This document shows positions 26,064 through 37,151 of a DNA stretch of 61,521 bases, one piece after another. The DNA comes from Vicinamibacterales bacterium (GTDB lineage: Bacteria; Acidobacteriota; Vicinamibacteria; Vicinamibacterales; 2-12-FULL-66-21), in NCBI GenBank assembly GCA_036496585.1, contig DASXLB010000001.1:1-61521 (forward strand), written 5' to 3'. The position numbers were made by a program, and so were the translations under genes. Numbering within the stretch: position 1 is the first letter of the stretch; each line of letters starts with the position of its first letter. The notes below the pieces were generated by a model. It made no database searches. It saw nothing but the letters and a program-made list of their open reading frames with translations, and was not told the DNA's origin.

Positions 26064-26759
26064 TTACTCCTCTTCCTTCTCGTCGCTCTCCTGGCGGGCC
26101 GCAGTGGTCTCGGCCGCGGCTGCAGCATCGTCTGGCTTCTCATCGGGATCCTGGTGGGTCGCGATGTTGTCGATGCCGAGGTCCTCGTCCTTGTCCTCGT
26201 TCAGCGAGCGCCAATCCTCGTCGGCGTCGTAGAGGCTCGAGATCGGGCGCTGCTTGATCGGGCCGCGCGGCTTGTCGCGCTCCTTCGGCGGTTTGCGCTT
26301 GTGCTTGGGGGGAGCATCGGGGCCGAAGTTGCGGCTGCGCAGCGCCGGATCCGTCGTGCCGGCGGCGCCAGCCGGACGCGGGCCGCTGAAGCCGCCTGGG
26401 CGTGGTCCGCTGAAGCCGCCGGGAGCCGGCGGACGCGGGCCGCCGGGGCTGAAGCCGCCCGGACGTGGACTGCTGAAGCCACCTGGCCGGGGGCCGCCCG
26501 GGCCGCGCTCTTCGCGCGGACGCGCCTCGCTCACCGCAAGGCCGCGGCCCTTGAACAACTGCTGATCGAACTTGCGGATCGCTTCTTCGGCGACCGCGCG
26601 ATCGGCATAGTCGACGAACGCAAAGCCGCGCGGACGGCCGGTCTCCCGATCGATCGGAAGCACGACCGACGTGGGTTCGCCGACTCGTGAGAGATGCTCC
26701 CGCAACTCTGCCTCGGTCGCGGTATACGGCAGATTGCCGATGAACAGACGGACTGACAT
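26064..26759 (-). CDS. RRM-domain RNA-binding protein with Pro/Gly-rich repeats
   Basis: 231 residues from MSVRLFIGNL. Residues 1-80 form one RRM: RNP2 is 'LFIGNLPYTATEAELREHL' and RNP1 is 'GRPRGFAFVDYADRAVAEEA'. Bacterial single-RRM proteins are often cold- or stress-linked RNA binders. A run of Pro-Arg-Pro-Gly-Gly-Phe units follows (about residues 95-135), resembling RGG-type low-complexity RNA-binding tails. Then come a basic block ('PPKHKRKPPKERDKPRGPIK') and a very acidic end rich in Asp/Glu. The full-length tail is unusual for bacterial RRM proteins. Divergent from uvrA, so the 100-nt gap likely holds both promoters. Confidence 0.88.
   Translation of the reverse strand: MSVRLFIGNLPYTATEAELREHLSRVGEPTSVVLPIDRETGRPRGFAFVDYADRAVAEEAIRKFDQQLFKGRGLAVSEARPREERGPGGPRPGGFSSPRPGGFSPGGPRPPAPGGFSGPRPGGFSGPRPAGAAGTTDPALRSRNFGPDAPPKHKRKPPKERDKPRGPIKQRPISSLYDADEDWRSLNEDKDEDLGIDNIATHQDPDEKPDDAAAAAETTAARQESDEKEEE
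26373..26490 (-). repeat. in-gene repeat coding for PRPGGFSG units
   Basis: The 9-mer GCTGAAGCC (plus strand) recurs at 26385, 26409, 26448 and 26472, with spacings of 24, 39 and 24 nt, all multiples of three. It codes the GGFS core of the Pro/Gly/Phe repeats in the RRM protein. The tract could change copy number by slippage without breaking frame. Confidence 0.7.
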
Positions 26760-26863
26760 ATAGGACCTAATCAAAATAACACGGTTTGCCCGACGAGGTT
26801 GAACGGCACGGCTCGCCGCGCTAACATGGAGTGTTCAAGATCCGCCGGAATTCCCCACAGGAG

Positions 26864-29767
<2,904 letters not shown>

Positions 29768-29847
29768 CGTCCGCGCCACGGCGGTTGCCTCGCCTCACGC
29801 GCGCGTCGGCACGGTGTAGAATTGCGGAACTCCTTCGGGCCTGACCG

Positions 29848-31062
29848 ATGACCGCTACAAAGACACTGGCATTCCTGCTGGCTGCGAGCACAACTGTTGC
29901 CGCGCAGCAGATGACGTTCGAAGACGTCGTCCGCAACCTGCGCAATCCGGACCCGAAGGCGCGCCTCGCCGCGATCCGGCTTCTGCGCGAGGCGAAGTAC
30001 CCGGAGGCCGTCGCGCCGATGGCGCCCCTGGTCGTCGATCAGTTCGATGACGTGCAGCTCGAGGCGATCTCCGCCGAGCTGAGCTTCTTCCTTCCCGATC
30101 AGGACGTCCGCACCAAGAAGATGGTCGGCTACGTGATCGAGAAGCGCAGTTCCGGGGTGGCGCTCCAGGCGTTCGACCTCGGGCCGCTCGCGGTCTGGCC
30201 GCGACCGGCGCCGCCGGAACTGCTCGACGCGCTCCTCACGGCGATCGACGACCACGACTCGAAGGTCCGGCTCGAAGCGATCTATGCGTTCGGGATCGTC
30301 GCCAGGCCGCCAATCTCGACCGACCAGCAGGCGAAGTTGATCCGCGGCCTCGATCACTACGACCCGGCAATCCGAAGCGGCGTCGCCAGGGTGATCGAAC
30401 GGCAGAAATTTCCAGGCATGGGCGATGCGCTGATCAAGGCGGTCAATGACTCGCAGCCGGAGGTGCGCTTCGCCGCGATGCGCGCGCTCGGCGCCGTCCA
30501 CGAAGCACGCGCCATTCCGGCGCTGACCGAGCAGCTGGCGTTCTACAAGAAGGGCGAGGGCGCCTGGTCGGCCCTGCACGGCCTCGCCCTGATCGGCGCG
30601 GGGAGCAGCGTGCCGGTGTTCACCGAGCGGCTGCAGGACAAGGATCCCTACATGCGCCGGTCCGCTGCCGAGGGGCTTGGCCGGACCGGCGACGCCGCGT
30701 CGATCGAGTCGCTGGAACGGATGGTGACGACCGACGAAAGCGTGATGGTCCGGGCGGCGTGCGCCTTCGCGCTGCAGAAGCTCGGACGCAACTACTCCGC
30801 ACGGCTGGTCGACCTGATGAACGACACCAAGGCGATCCCGTCCGCGCAGGAGTATCTGGTCGAACTGGGGCCGCCCATGGCGGGCCCGCTGGTTCCTCGT
30901 CTGCAGGAGCCGGGCGCGGCCGTTCGCGCCGCCGTCGCCGACGTGCTGGGCGCGATTGGCGACGTGTCGACGCTGCCAGCGCTCGAAGCGGTGGCTAAGG
31001 ACACCGATCCGGCCGTCGCCACCGCGGCCAGCCGGGCTATCGCTCGCATCAAGTCGCGTTGA
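29848..31062 (+). CDS. exported HEAT-repeat protein
   Basis: 404 residues with a signal peptide (KTLAFLLAASTTVAAQQ). The rest is nine or ten HEAT-type helix pairs: 'LRNPDPKARLAAIRLLREAK', 'AIDDHDSKVRLEAIYAFGIV', 'VNDSQPEVRFAAMRALGAVH', 'LQDKDPYMRRSAAEGLGRTG', 'AVAKDTDPAVATAASRAIAR'. HEAT solenoids are protein-binding scaffolds; no catalytic part is present, and the partner is unknown. The stop TGA at 31060-31062 overlaps the possible TTG start of the glycosylase gene, so the two are probably coupled, although one is exported and the other cytosolic. Confidence 0.9.
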   Translation: MTATKTLAFLLAASTTVAAQQMTFEDVVRNLRNPDPKARLAAIRLLREAKYPEAVAPMAPLVVDQFDDVQLEAISAELSFFLPDQDVRTKKMVGYVIEKRSSGVALQAFDLGPLAVWPRPAPPELLDALLTAIDDHDSKVRLEAIYAFGIVARPPISTDQQAKLIRGLDHYDPAIRSGVARVIERQKFPGMGDALIKAVNDSQPEVRFAAMRALGAVHEARAIPALTEQLAFYKKGEGAWSALHGLALIGAGSSVPVFTERLQDKDPYMRRSAAEGLGRTGDAASIESLERMVTTDESVMVRAACAFALQKLGRNYSARLVDLMNDTKAIPSAQEYLVELGPPMAGPLVPRLQEPGAAVRAAVADVLGAIGDVSTLPALEAVAKDTDPAVATAASRAIARIKSR

Positions 31063-31697
31063 CCGCTGCCCGCGCCGGCCGCGCCCGGGTTCGCGTTCTG
31101 CCGCGCCGCTTTTACAACCGCCCGACTCTCGACGTCGCGCGCGACCTGATCGGCAAGGTCCTCGTTCACGAGACACGCACGGGCGCCGTCTCCGGCGTCA
31201 TCGTGGAAGCCGAAGCGTACATCGGCGAGAACGACCCCGCCTGCCACGCGGCCCCGGGTCCGACCCGGCGCAACGCACCGCTTTACGGTCCGCCCGGCAT
31301 CGCCTACGTTTATCTCAATTACGGCATCCACTACCTCGTCAACGCCGTGACGGAGGCGGAAGGGTGGCCGGCGGCCGTGCTGATCCGCGCGCTCGAGCCG
31401 CTCGAAGGCATCGCCGTGATGCGCCGGCGGCGAGGCAAGGGCGCCGATGCGGCTGTCGACGACTTGTGCCGCGGCCCAGGCAACCTGACGAAAGCGCTGG
31501 GCATTTCGCTGACGCAGAACTGCGCCGACCTGACCGGCGGCGCGCTCCGAATCGAAGATCGAGGTCTGCCGGCGCGAAGGGTCGCCTGGAGCCGGCGAAT
31601 CGGCCTCAACGTTGGCGTCGAGCAGGAATGGCGAGTCGCGGCGTGGGGCAGTCGTGCCTTATCGGGGCGACAGCCGGGGCGGCTCCTAGAGCCCTGA
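31059..31697 (+). CDS. 3-methyladenine DNA glycosylase (AAG/MPG family)
   Basis: 212 residues. Monofunctional base-excision enzyme that removes alkylated and deaminated purines. Family marks are 'RRFYNRPTLDVARDLIGKVL', 'VIVEAEAYIGENDPACHA' with the catalytic Glu, 'APLYGPPGIAYVYLNYGIHY' with the intercalating Tyr region, and 'LCRGPGNLTKALGIS'. Start is taken as TTG at 31059, overlapping the HEAT gene stop. The last 25 residues (SRALSGRQPGRLLEP) are a non-conserved tail. Converges with the end of the redox operon only 21 nt away. Confidence 0.93.
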   Translation: MTAARAGRARVRVLPRRFYNRPTLDVARDLIGKVLVHETRTGAVSGVIVEAEAYIGENDPACHAAPGPTRRNAPLYGPPGIAYVYLNYGIHYLVNAVTEAEGWPAAVLIRALEPLEGIAVMRRRRGKGADAAVDDLCRGPGNLTKALGISLTQNCADLTGGALRIEDRGLPARRVAWSRRIGLNVGVEQEWRVAAWGSRALSGRQPGRLLEP

Positions 31698-31718
31698 CCC
31701 GGGAGCGGCGAGTCTCGA

Positions 31719-33095
31719 TCAGGGATTCGCCTTGGCGGGCGCGTCGATCTGCCGGTGGCAGTACTCACAGTCGCTGTTGATGGTCGATCCATCCTTCGCT
31801 GTATGCGAGCCGTCGTGGCAGCGGAAGCATCCCAGCGAGGCGGTGTGCCCCGAATTGTCGGGATACGTGCCCCAAGTCACCTTCATCGCCGGGAAGTTGT
31901 TCTGTGCGTAGGCGTCCTGGAGCGCGCTGACCGCGCGGCCGAGCGCCTGCGAGTCGATGGTGCCGGTCTGCGCGGAGTAGAAGTGGCGCAGTTCTTCGTC
32001 GATCTTGCGAGACGCCTCGTCGCTCGTCGTGTACGACGCTTTCAACAGGCGCACGCCTTCGCGCCGCGCGAAGGGCAGCGCCGGGCTCACCGTACCGTCG
32101 GCGATCGCCCTGTCGACCGCCTGCTCGGGCGCCGTCGCGATGCGATGGCCGACCATGTTGTGGCAGTCGACGCAGGTCATCCGGCGCAGCACCGAGGCGT
32201 CGACCTGCTTGCCGGCTGCGCCGTCGGCGAAGTACTCCTTCACGTTGCCGTCGGCCGACGTCACCTTGACGTAACTGATCGTCTGGCGGGCCGCGTCGTC
32301 GGGCAGGAACTCGACGCGGGTCGCGGGATCGGCGTGCCAGTGAATGGCGCGGCCGCTCGAGTTGGCCCTGCCGACATGCATCAGCAGCACCGTCATCGTC
32401 GCGGTGTTCTTGTCGTCGTCGGCATACTCGCGCTTGACGCGGATCACGTCTCCGGGGATTTTGGTGGCCTGGTGGCAGCGCGCGCAGGTGACGCTGAAAC
32501 CGCCGACAAAATCATGCGCGCCCGGTGGGACGGGACGCGGTACCGCGCCGGTGACCACGTGCCAGAGCTGGCGCGTACCTCCCATCTTGGCGTCGGCGAA
32601 ACCGCGGGCCCCTTCCCCGACGTGGCAGCCAACGCAGGCGATGCGCGCGTGGGGCCCCGCCTGCCAGGCGACGAACTGCGGCTGCATCGGCGTATGGCAC
32701 GCCTGGCCACAGAAGACCGGCGACTCCATGTAATGCAGGCTGCCATATCCGGCCAGCAGGACGATGGCCAGATTCACCGTCGTGAGGGCGGCGACTACGA
32801 GCGCGAAACGGCGCACGCGCGGGAGACGGAAATCGAGGACCGGCCACTCCTGAACCGCGTCAGGGCTGCGGGCCATCCTGCGCCGCTGCAGCCACATGCC
32901 GACCGGAATCAGCAGCAGCCCTGCGACGAACAGGGCGGGCACCGCCACGAAGACAACCAGCCCGGCGTATGGATTCTCGAACAGGCCGAGAAGCTCGGCG
33001 GCGAGGAGGGCAATGAACGCGGCGGCGGAGACCGTCGTGATCAGGACGCCGGCGATGGCCAGCGGATGGCGGAGCTGCGGCGCGGGGCGGCTCAC
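31719..33095 (-). CDS. membrane multiheme cytochrome c, NapC/NirT-like (six hemes)
   Basis: 458 residues. Three N-terminal hydrophobic segments (about 12-38, 44-68, 97-117), the last leading straight into the heme domain, as in NapC/NirT quinol dehydrogenases. Heme motifs: an atypical CX3CH (CGQACH, residues 129-134, followed by TPM), then CVGCH 154, CARCH 204, CVDCH 308, CFRCH 423 and CEYCH 443. Its size and three-helix front resemble the inner-membrane NapC/NirT-type cytochromes used for extracellular respiration (ImcH/CymA role). It would oxidise quinol and hand electrons to the periplasmic decaheme protein. Last gene of the operon; its ATG overlaps the barrel gene stop by 4 nt. The direction of flow is inferred. 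Confidence 0.88.
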   Translation of the reverse strand: MSRPAPQLRHPLAIAGVLITTVSAAAFIALLAAELLGLFENPYAGLVVFVAVPALFVAGLLLIPVGMWLQRRRMARSPDAVQEWPVLDFRLPRVRRFALVVAALTTVNLAIVLLAGYGSLHYMESPVFCGQACHTPMQPQFVAWQAGPHARIACVGCHVGEGARGFADAKMGGTRQLWHVVTGAVPRPVPPGAHDFVGGFSVTCARCHQATKIPGDVIRVKREYADDDKNTATMTVLLMHVGRANSSGRAIHWHADPATRVEFLPDDAARQTISYVKVTSADGNVKEYFADGAAGKQVDASVLRRMTCVDCHNMVGHRIATAPEQAVDRAIADGTVSPALPFARREGVRLLKASYTTSDEASRKIDEELRHFYSAQTGTIDSQALGRAVSALQDAYAQNNFPAMKVTWGTYPDNSGHTASLGCFRCHDGSHTAKDGSTINSDCEYCHRQIDAPAKANP

Positions 33096-35254
33096 CAGTT
33101 GACCCGCAGGCCGACAACGAAGGAGTTGGCCGTATACGGCCGGTACACGTAGCCCATCACCAGCGAGCTGGGCTGCGCGATTCCATTGACGACGCTGGGA
33201 TCGAACGCGAAGTCATAGACGCTGAACGGCTCGTAGAGATACGAGAAGGTCGCCGCAATTTTCTCGGACAGCCGGTGCCGCGCGTCGATGTGCAGCTGCT
33301 GCAGCTTGTTGAACACGTTGGGCAGCTGATTGGGCGTGGCGATCGGGCTGCCGGTGGGAATCGCGTAGAGATAATTGCCTTCCGCGTGGCTGAAGTCGTA
33401 CGAGAAGCGGATCTCGGTTTTCGGTCCAAGGCGCGGCGGCGTCGCATAGATCGAGAAGTAGTGGACCCGCTCGGTCGAGTCGGCCGTCCAGTCGCGCAGG
33501 GGATCGTTGAATTGCGCGTCGGACGAGTCTCCTTCATGCGAGCGCTGCAGCCCTTCGTAATTCTCATAGTTGTAGGTGACGCCCGCGCCGAGGCCGTTCG
33601 CGACGTGGTAGTCGGCCGCAACCGACGTGTTGTAGCCCTTGGAGCTGAGAAGCCCGTAGAACGTGTTCTTGTAGTCGTCGTTGAGGACGCCGGTCGACAG
33701 ACTGATCGTCCAGGCGTCGGCCGGGACGATGTCGACCTGGCCGCTGAAACGGTTGCGCATACGATCCGCGAGATCGAAGTTGCGCATCAACGGCTGTTCG
33801 CCGATCGCCGTGAGCTGCGTCTCGTCGAGGCCTGAGCCGGTGCGGCTGCTGGCCTCGTACTGGACGCGGAACGTGGCCCACGTCGTGCCGACCGCGTCGG
33901 CCGACAGCCGCAGCACGTTCTCACCCGAGCTCTGGAAGGTGCGGAAGTCCCAGCCGTAGTCGTTCCGGGTATAGCCAGCCGTGAGGGCCACAGACTTGAT
34001 GTGACTCCAGGTGGCGTCGGCGTCGAAGTTGGTGCGGCTGTGGGCGAAGAGATCGGGACCGCCGGTCGGCGTCGTCGACACGCTCGAGTCGTAGGCCACG
34101 TACTGCGTGATCGAGGTGGCCGGCATCTCATTGTCGTAGGTGTAGTTGCGGAACTTCGCGCTGAACCGCCAGTCCTTGGACGGGTGAGAGACGAGGCCGA
34201 GATTCGTCGAGAAAACGTGCGCGTCCCCCTCGGTGCTCGCGCGCGGCAGCGCGATTTGCGGCAGGGCGCTGTTGATGGTGAAGGGCAGCAGCGGCGAGTC
34301 GTTGCTCCAGTCGCCGTAGGAGAAGAAGCCGGTCACCTGCGTGTGGTGCGCCATCTTGTGATAGCCGCCGAAGCTGATCGTCTGCGCCGAGTTGGTCGGC
34401 CAGAGAGCCATCTGACCACGTCCAGGCGCCGAGGAGGTGTCGGTGAGCTGCAGCGGGCTGTCCCACACCAGCGTCGGCTGGAGATTGTTGAACCACGAGC
34501 CGCTGTAACCCACCCGCAGCATGTTCTGCGAATTCGTCCACTCCGTATCGATCGCGAAATCGTTGGTGCGCGAGTCGTAGGGCAGCGGCACCTCGACGTC
34601 GTTGCTGAACCCGAAGCTCGCGCCCCAGGGCAGCTCGCCGCTGTGTTTCTGCGTCGTGAAAGTCGCGTGGACGTCGACGTGCGCGGTTGGTGTTGCGGAG
34701 AAGTCGACGTGGCCGATGTCGCGCCGCTCCCGCAGGTCGAACTGGTTCGCGATCGGCACGTAGAGGTTGAGTTTGGCCGGGTCGCCGTTCTGGATGGCCT
34801 GCTGCGTGGCATCGTCGAGGACCAGCGTGCCGCCGCCGACGCCGGTATACGGCGTCTTGGTGTCGACGCTGTAGAACTGCGGGATGCCCTGGAACGAACC
34901 GCTCAGGGCGAAGCGGCCGGTGCGCTCGTAGTTCGCGTGGTATTCCTGGTCGTAGTAGCCGACGTTGTCGGCCTTGGCGTGGAAGGCCCAGTCGCCGCCG
35001 GGCTGGACGGCCGCGTAGCGGAACCCGGAGAGGAGCACGCCGTTGCGCTCGTCCTGGTAGCGCTGGAAGCGGGCGGGATCGCCGTCGATGCTGGTGCCGC
35101 GTCCGCCGATGAAGAGCTGTCTCCAGCTGTCGTCGAAGAGGCTGCGTGGCTCCTCGCTCGGGGAGGCGGCCGCCGGCGCCGCGGGCGGCTGCGCCTGCGC
35201 CAGTGCGATCGTAGGCAGTAAGGCGATGAAAACGGTCGTCAGCAGTCGTCGCAT
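33092..35254 (-). CDS. MtrB/PioB-family outer-membrane beta-barrel (decaheme-associated porin)
   Basis: 720 residues from the ATG at 35254, which has GGAG 6 nt upstream. The signal peptide is RRLLTTVFIALLPTIALAQA. 'LFIGGRGTSIDGDPARFQRY' after it matches the start of MtrB/PioB barrels ('..G....G..ARF..Y.D...G'). The rest is alternating aromatic strands separated by long loops, ending in 'ANSFVVGLRVNW', with the C-terminal aromatic residue that BAM recognises. In Shewanella and Rhodopseudomonas such a barrel sheathes a decaheme cytochrome to carry electrons across the outer membrane. The adjacent decaheme gene fits exactly. No N-terminal CXXC is seen. Gaps to neighbours are 14 nt and -4 nt. Confidence 0.92.
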   Translation of the reverse strand: MRRLLTTVFIALLPTIALAQAQPPAAPAAASPSEEPRSLFDDSWRQLFIGGRGTSIDGDPARFQRYQDERNGVLLSGFRYAAVQPGGDWAFHAKADNVGYYDQEYHANYERTGRFALSGSFQGIPQFYSVDTKTPYTGVGGGTLVLDDATQQAIQNGDPAKLNLYVPIANQFDLRERRDIGHVDFSATPTAHVDVHATFTTQKHSGELPWGASFGFSNDVEVPLPYDSRTNDFAIDTEWTNSQNMLRVGYSGSWFNNLQPTLVWDSPLQLTDTSSAPGRGQMALWPTNSAQTISFGGYHKMAHHTQVTGFFSYGDWSNDSPLLPFTINSALPQIALPRASTEGDAHVFSTNLGLVSHPSKDWRFSAKFRNYTYDNEMPATSITQYVAYDSSVSTTPTGGPDLFAHSRTNFDADATWSHIKSVALTAGYTRNDYGWDFRTFQSSGENVLRLSADAVGTTWATFRVQYEASSRTGSGLDETQLTAIGEQPLMRNFDLADRMRNRFSGQVDIVPADAWTISLSTGVLNDDYKNTFYGLLSSKGYNTSVAADYHVANGLGAGVTYNYENYEGLQRSHEGDSSDAQFNDPLRDWTADSTERVHYFSIYATPPRLGPKTEIRFSYDFSHAEGNYLYAIPTGSPIATPNQLPNVFNKLQQLHIDARHRLSEKIAATFSYLYEPFSVYDFAFDPSVVNGIAQPSSLVMGYVYRPYTANSFVVGLRVNW

Positions 35255-35268
35255 GATCGGCTCCATCG

Positions 35269-36282
35269 CTAGCGCATGAAGAACTGTCCCGACGGGTGGT
35301 TCGAACCGTGGATGTTCGAATGGCAGTTCACGCAGGACCGGCCGAACATGCGATTGCTCTTATTCGTCGTGATCTGGTCCGTGTCGTAGAGCGTCGCCGG
35401 GTGCTTGCTGGCGATGTGGCAGCGCTGGCAGAGCATCGGCATGCGCACCACGAGCATGCGATCGTTGGACGAGCCGTGCGGATCATGGCAGGTCGTGCAG
35501 TTCTCGCGCACCGGCTCGTGCTCGAAAAGCATCGGCCCGCGCATCTCGGTGTGGCAGGTGGTGCAGAGTTCGTTGACCGAACTGCCGCTCTTCAGGTTCT
35601 TGACGTTGCTGACCGATCCGTGCGGGTTGTGGCACGAACTGCACGACATCTTCCCTTCGCGCACCGGCATGTGCGCGACCGCGCGTTCGGTCTTGGCCAC
35701 CTGCGCGCGGTGGCACGTCACGCACACCTGGGTCTCGGTCGGCTTGACTAGCTGCATTTCCGCCGATTCCGGGTGGTGCACGCTGTGGCAGGTCGTGCAG
35801 GAGAGGTCGCGGCGCTCGTGTGCGCTGCCTTCCCACCCGGCGTGCGTACCGCGGTTGTGACACGTCAGGCACGTCTGGTTGGTCTCGGCCGACGTCATCG
35901 CCTTGAACTTCTTGATGTGTCCCTTGGCGTCGTCGTCGACATGCGCCTGGCCGGGGCCGTGGCAGCTCTCGCAGCCCTGCGTCGCCGCTGGCGTGCGCGG
36001 GTTCTTCGCTTCGCCGTGCTTCGACGCGAGGATCGACTTTTCCTCGCTGTCGTGGCACGTGATGCAGGTGTCGGAGCCGACGTAGCCAGGCTGGAGCGCG
36101 GCGGGCGCGGGCGGGGCGGGCTTGGCCTGTGCGGACGTCGCGGCACCCTGCGAGAACGTGACGGGGGCCTGTTGCAGAGCGGCCGCCGAGACAACGGCGT
36201 CAGGTATGCCGCCTCCCGCCATCCGGACCAGAACTGCACAAGCGAAAACGCTCGCGGCCATGAACAAGAAGCGTTGCGGCAA
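35269..36282 (-). CDS. periplasmic decaheme cytochrome c, DmsE/MtrA-type
   Basis: 337 residues from the TTG at 36282, chosen because GGAGG sits 4 nt before it; a GTG at 36324 would add 14 residues and has no ribosome site. A signal peptide (MAASVFACAVLVRMAGGG) is followed by a Pro/Ala linker and exactly ten CXXCH motifs: CITCH, CESCH, CLTCH, CTTCH, CVTCH, CSSCH, CTTCH, CTTCH, CQRCH, CVNCH. Repeated 'SCHNPHGS' and 'TCHDPHGS' units mark the DmsE/MtrA decaheme family, the internal wire of MtrA-MtrB complexes. It precedes the barrel gene by 14 nt. No outer-surface MtrC/OmcA-like cytochrome is found in the window. Confidence 0.93.
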   Translation of the reverse strand: MPQRFLFMAASVFACAVLVRMAGGGIPDAVVSAAALQQAPVTFSQGAATSAQAKPAPPAPAALQPGYVGSDTCITCHDSEEKSILASKHGEAKNPRTPAATQGCESCHGPGQAHVDDDAKGHIKKFKAMTSAETNQTCLTCHNRGTHAGWEGSAHERRDLSCTTCHSVHHPESAEMQLVKPTETQVCVTCHRAQVAKTERAVAHMPVREGKMSCSSCHNPHGSVSNVKNLKSGSSVNELCTTCHTEMRGPMLFEHEPVRENCTTCHDPHGSSNDRMLVVRMPMLCQRCHIASKHPATLYDTDQITTNKSNRMFGRSCVNCHSNIHGSNHPSGQFFMR

Positions 36283-36347
36283 GAGACCTCCCCGGCGACG
36301 GCTGCTGAGCACGGACCGTACCACTACGGCGCAAGTATTAGATTGCG

Positions 36348-37151
36348 CTAATCCCTAAGCAATTCACGGGTTAAGCCGCCGGCCGTTGCCGGTAGCCCCG
36401 AATCGTCGGAGTCGCTCCGGTATGCCGGAGGCGCCGCTGGATCGTTCGTGTCGAAGCTGTAAAGGGAGCCCGCCGCGCGCCGCCAGCCCCGCTCGCACGC
36501 CGCGAGGTCCAGGTGCAGTGACGTCCAGTCGGCGAGAAGTACGGCTTCGTGCCCCTGACCGTTGTAGGTCTTGAGATAGGCCCGGCAGGTCTCGCAGTAG
36601 TCGATGCGAAGCCCACACTCGCCCTCGGCGGCGAGGCTCGAGAGCCGAGACGACTCGGTTTCGCAGAACGGGCAGGTCGTCCGTCCGTACCGCCAGCGCG
36701 TCGCGCAGTGGCCGCACACCAGGTGCCGCAGGCGGCCCGGCTCGATCCCGGTCAGCTGCGCCATGGCGGGTGCCGATCCGCACAGTGGACAATACGGCCG
36801 CATCCAGCGTGTGTCGTCGCGCCAGGCAGCGAACGCGTCAACGACGGGGCGCAACGCCGCCGACCGGGCCATCCAGGCGACGCATTCGCGCAGCCCGGGA
36901 TCGTCCGGCGCGTGGCCGTTGAGCGCTTCGATGGCGCGGTCGCCGGCGGCATCGATCGCGCCCAGGTCGATGGCGGCGCCGGTGCTCGCCAGCAGCGGAA
37001 CGCCGCCGTCAAATTCGGATTCGTAGGTACGCCATTCGGGCAGCGCCGGCTCCGGCGGCGCCGCCGCCGCGACGGCGGCCTCGAGTTGAGCGTGCAGATT
37101 CGCGAGCGGCCGCAGGAACGCGTGCGAACCGACCCAGACGTCGAGGGTCAT
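36348..37151 (-). CDS. fdhE: FdhE, formate dehydrogenase accessory protein
   Basis: 267 residues. Cytosolic iron-binding maturation factor that acts on the formate dehydrogenase alpha subunit before Tat export. The C-terminal half carries four CXXC knuckles typical of FdhE: 'PYCPLCGSAPAMAQL', 'LVCGHCATRWRYG', 'TTCPFCETESS' and 'IDYCETCRAYLKTY'. The N-terminal half is helical and poorly conserved, as usual. The ATG overlaps the stop of the iron-sulfur/NrfD gene by 4 nt. It lies inside the structural operon, so synthesis of enzyme and maturase is tied. Confidence 0.94.
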   Translation of the reverse strand: MTLDVWVGSHAFLRPLANLHAQLEAAVAAAAPPEPALPEWRTYESEFDGGVPLLASTGAAIDLGAIDAAGDRAIEALNGHAPDDPGLRECVAWMARSAALRPVVDAFAAWRDDTRWMRPYCPLCGSAPAMAQLTGIEPGRLRHLVCGHCATRWRYGRTTCPFCETESSRLSSLAAEGECGLRIDYCETCRAYLKTYNGQGHEAVLLADWTSLHLDLAACERGWRRAAGSLYSFDTNDPAAPPAYRSDSDDSGLPATAGGLTRELLRD

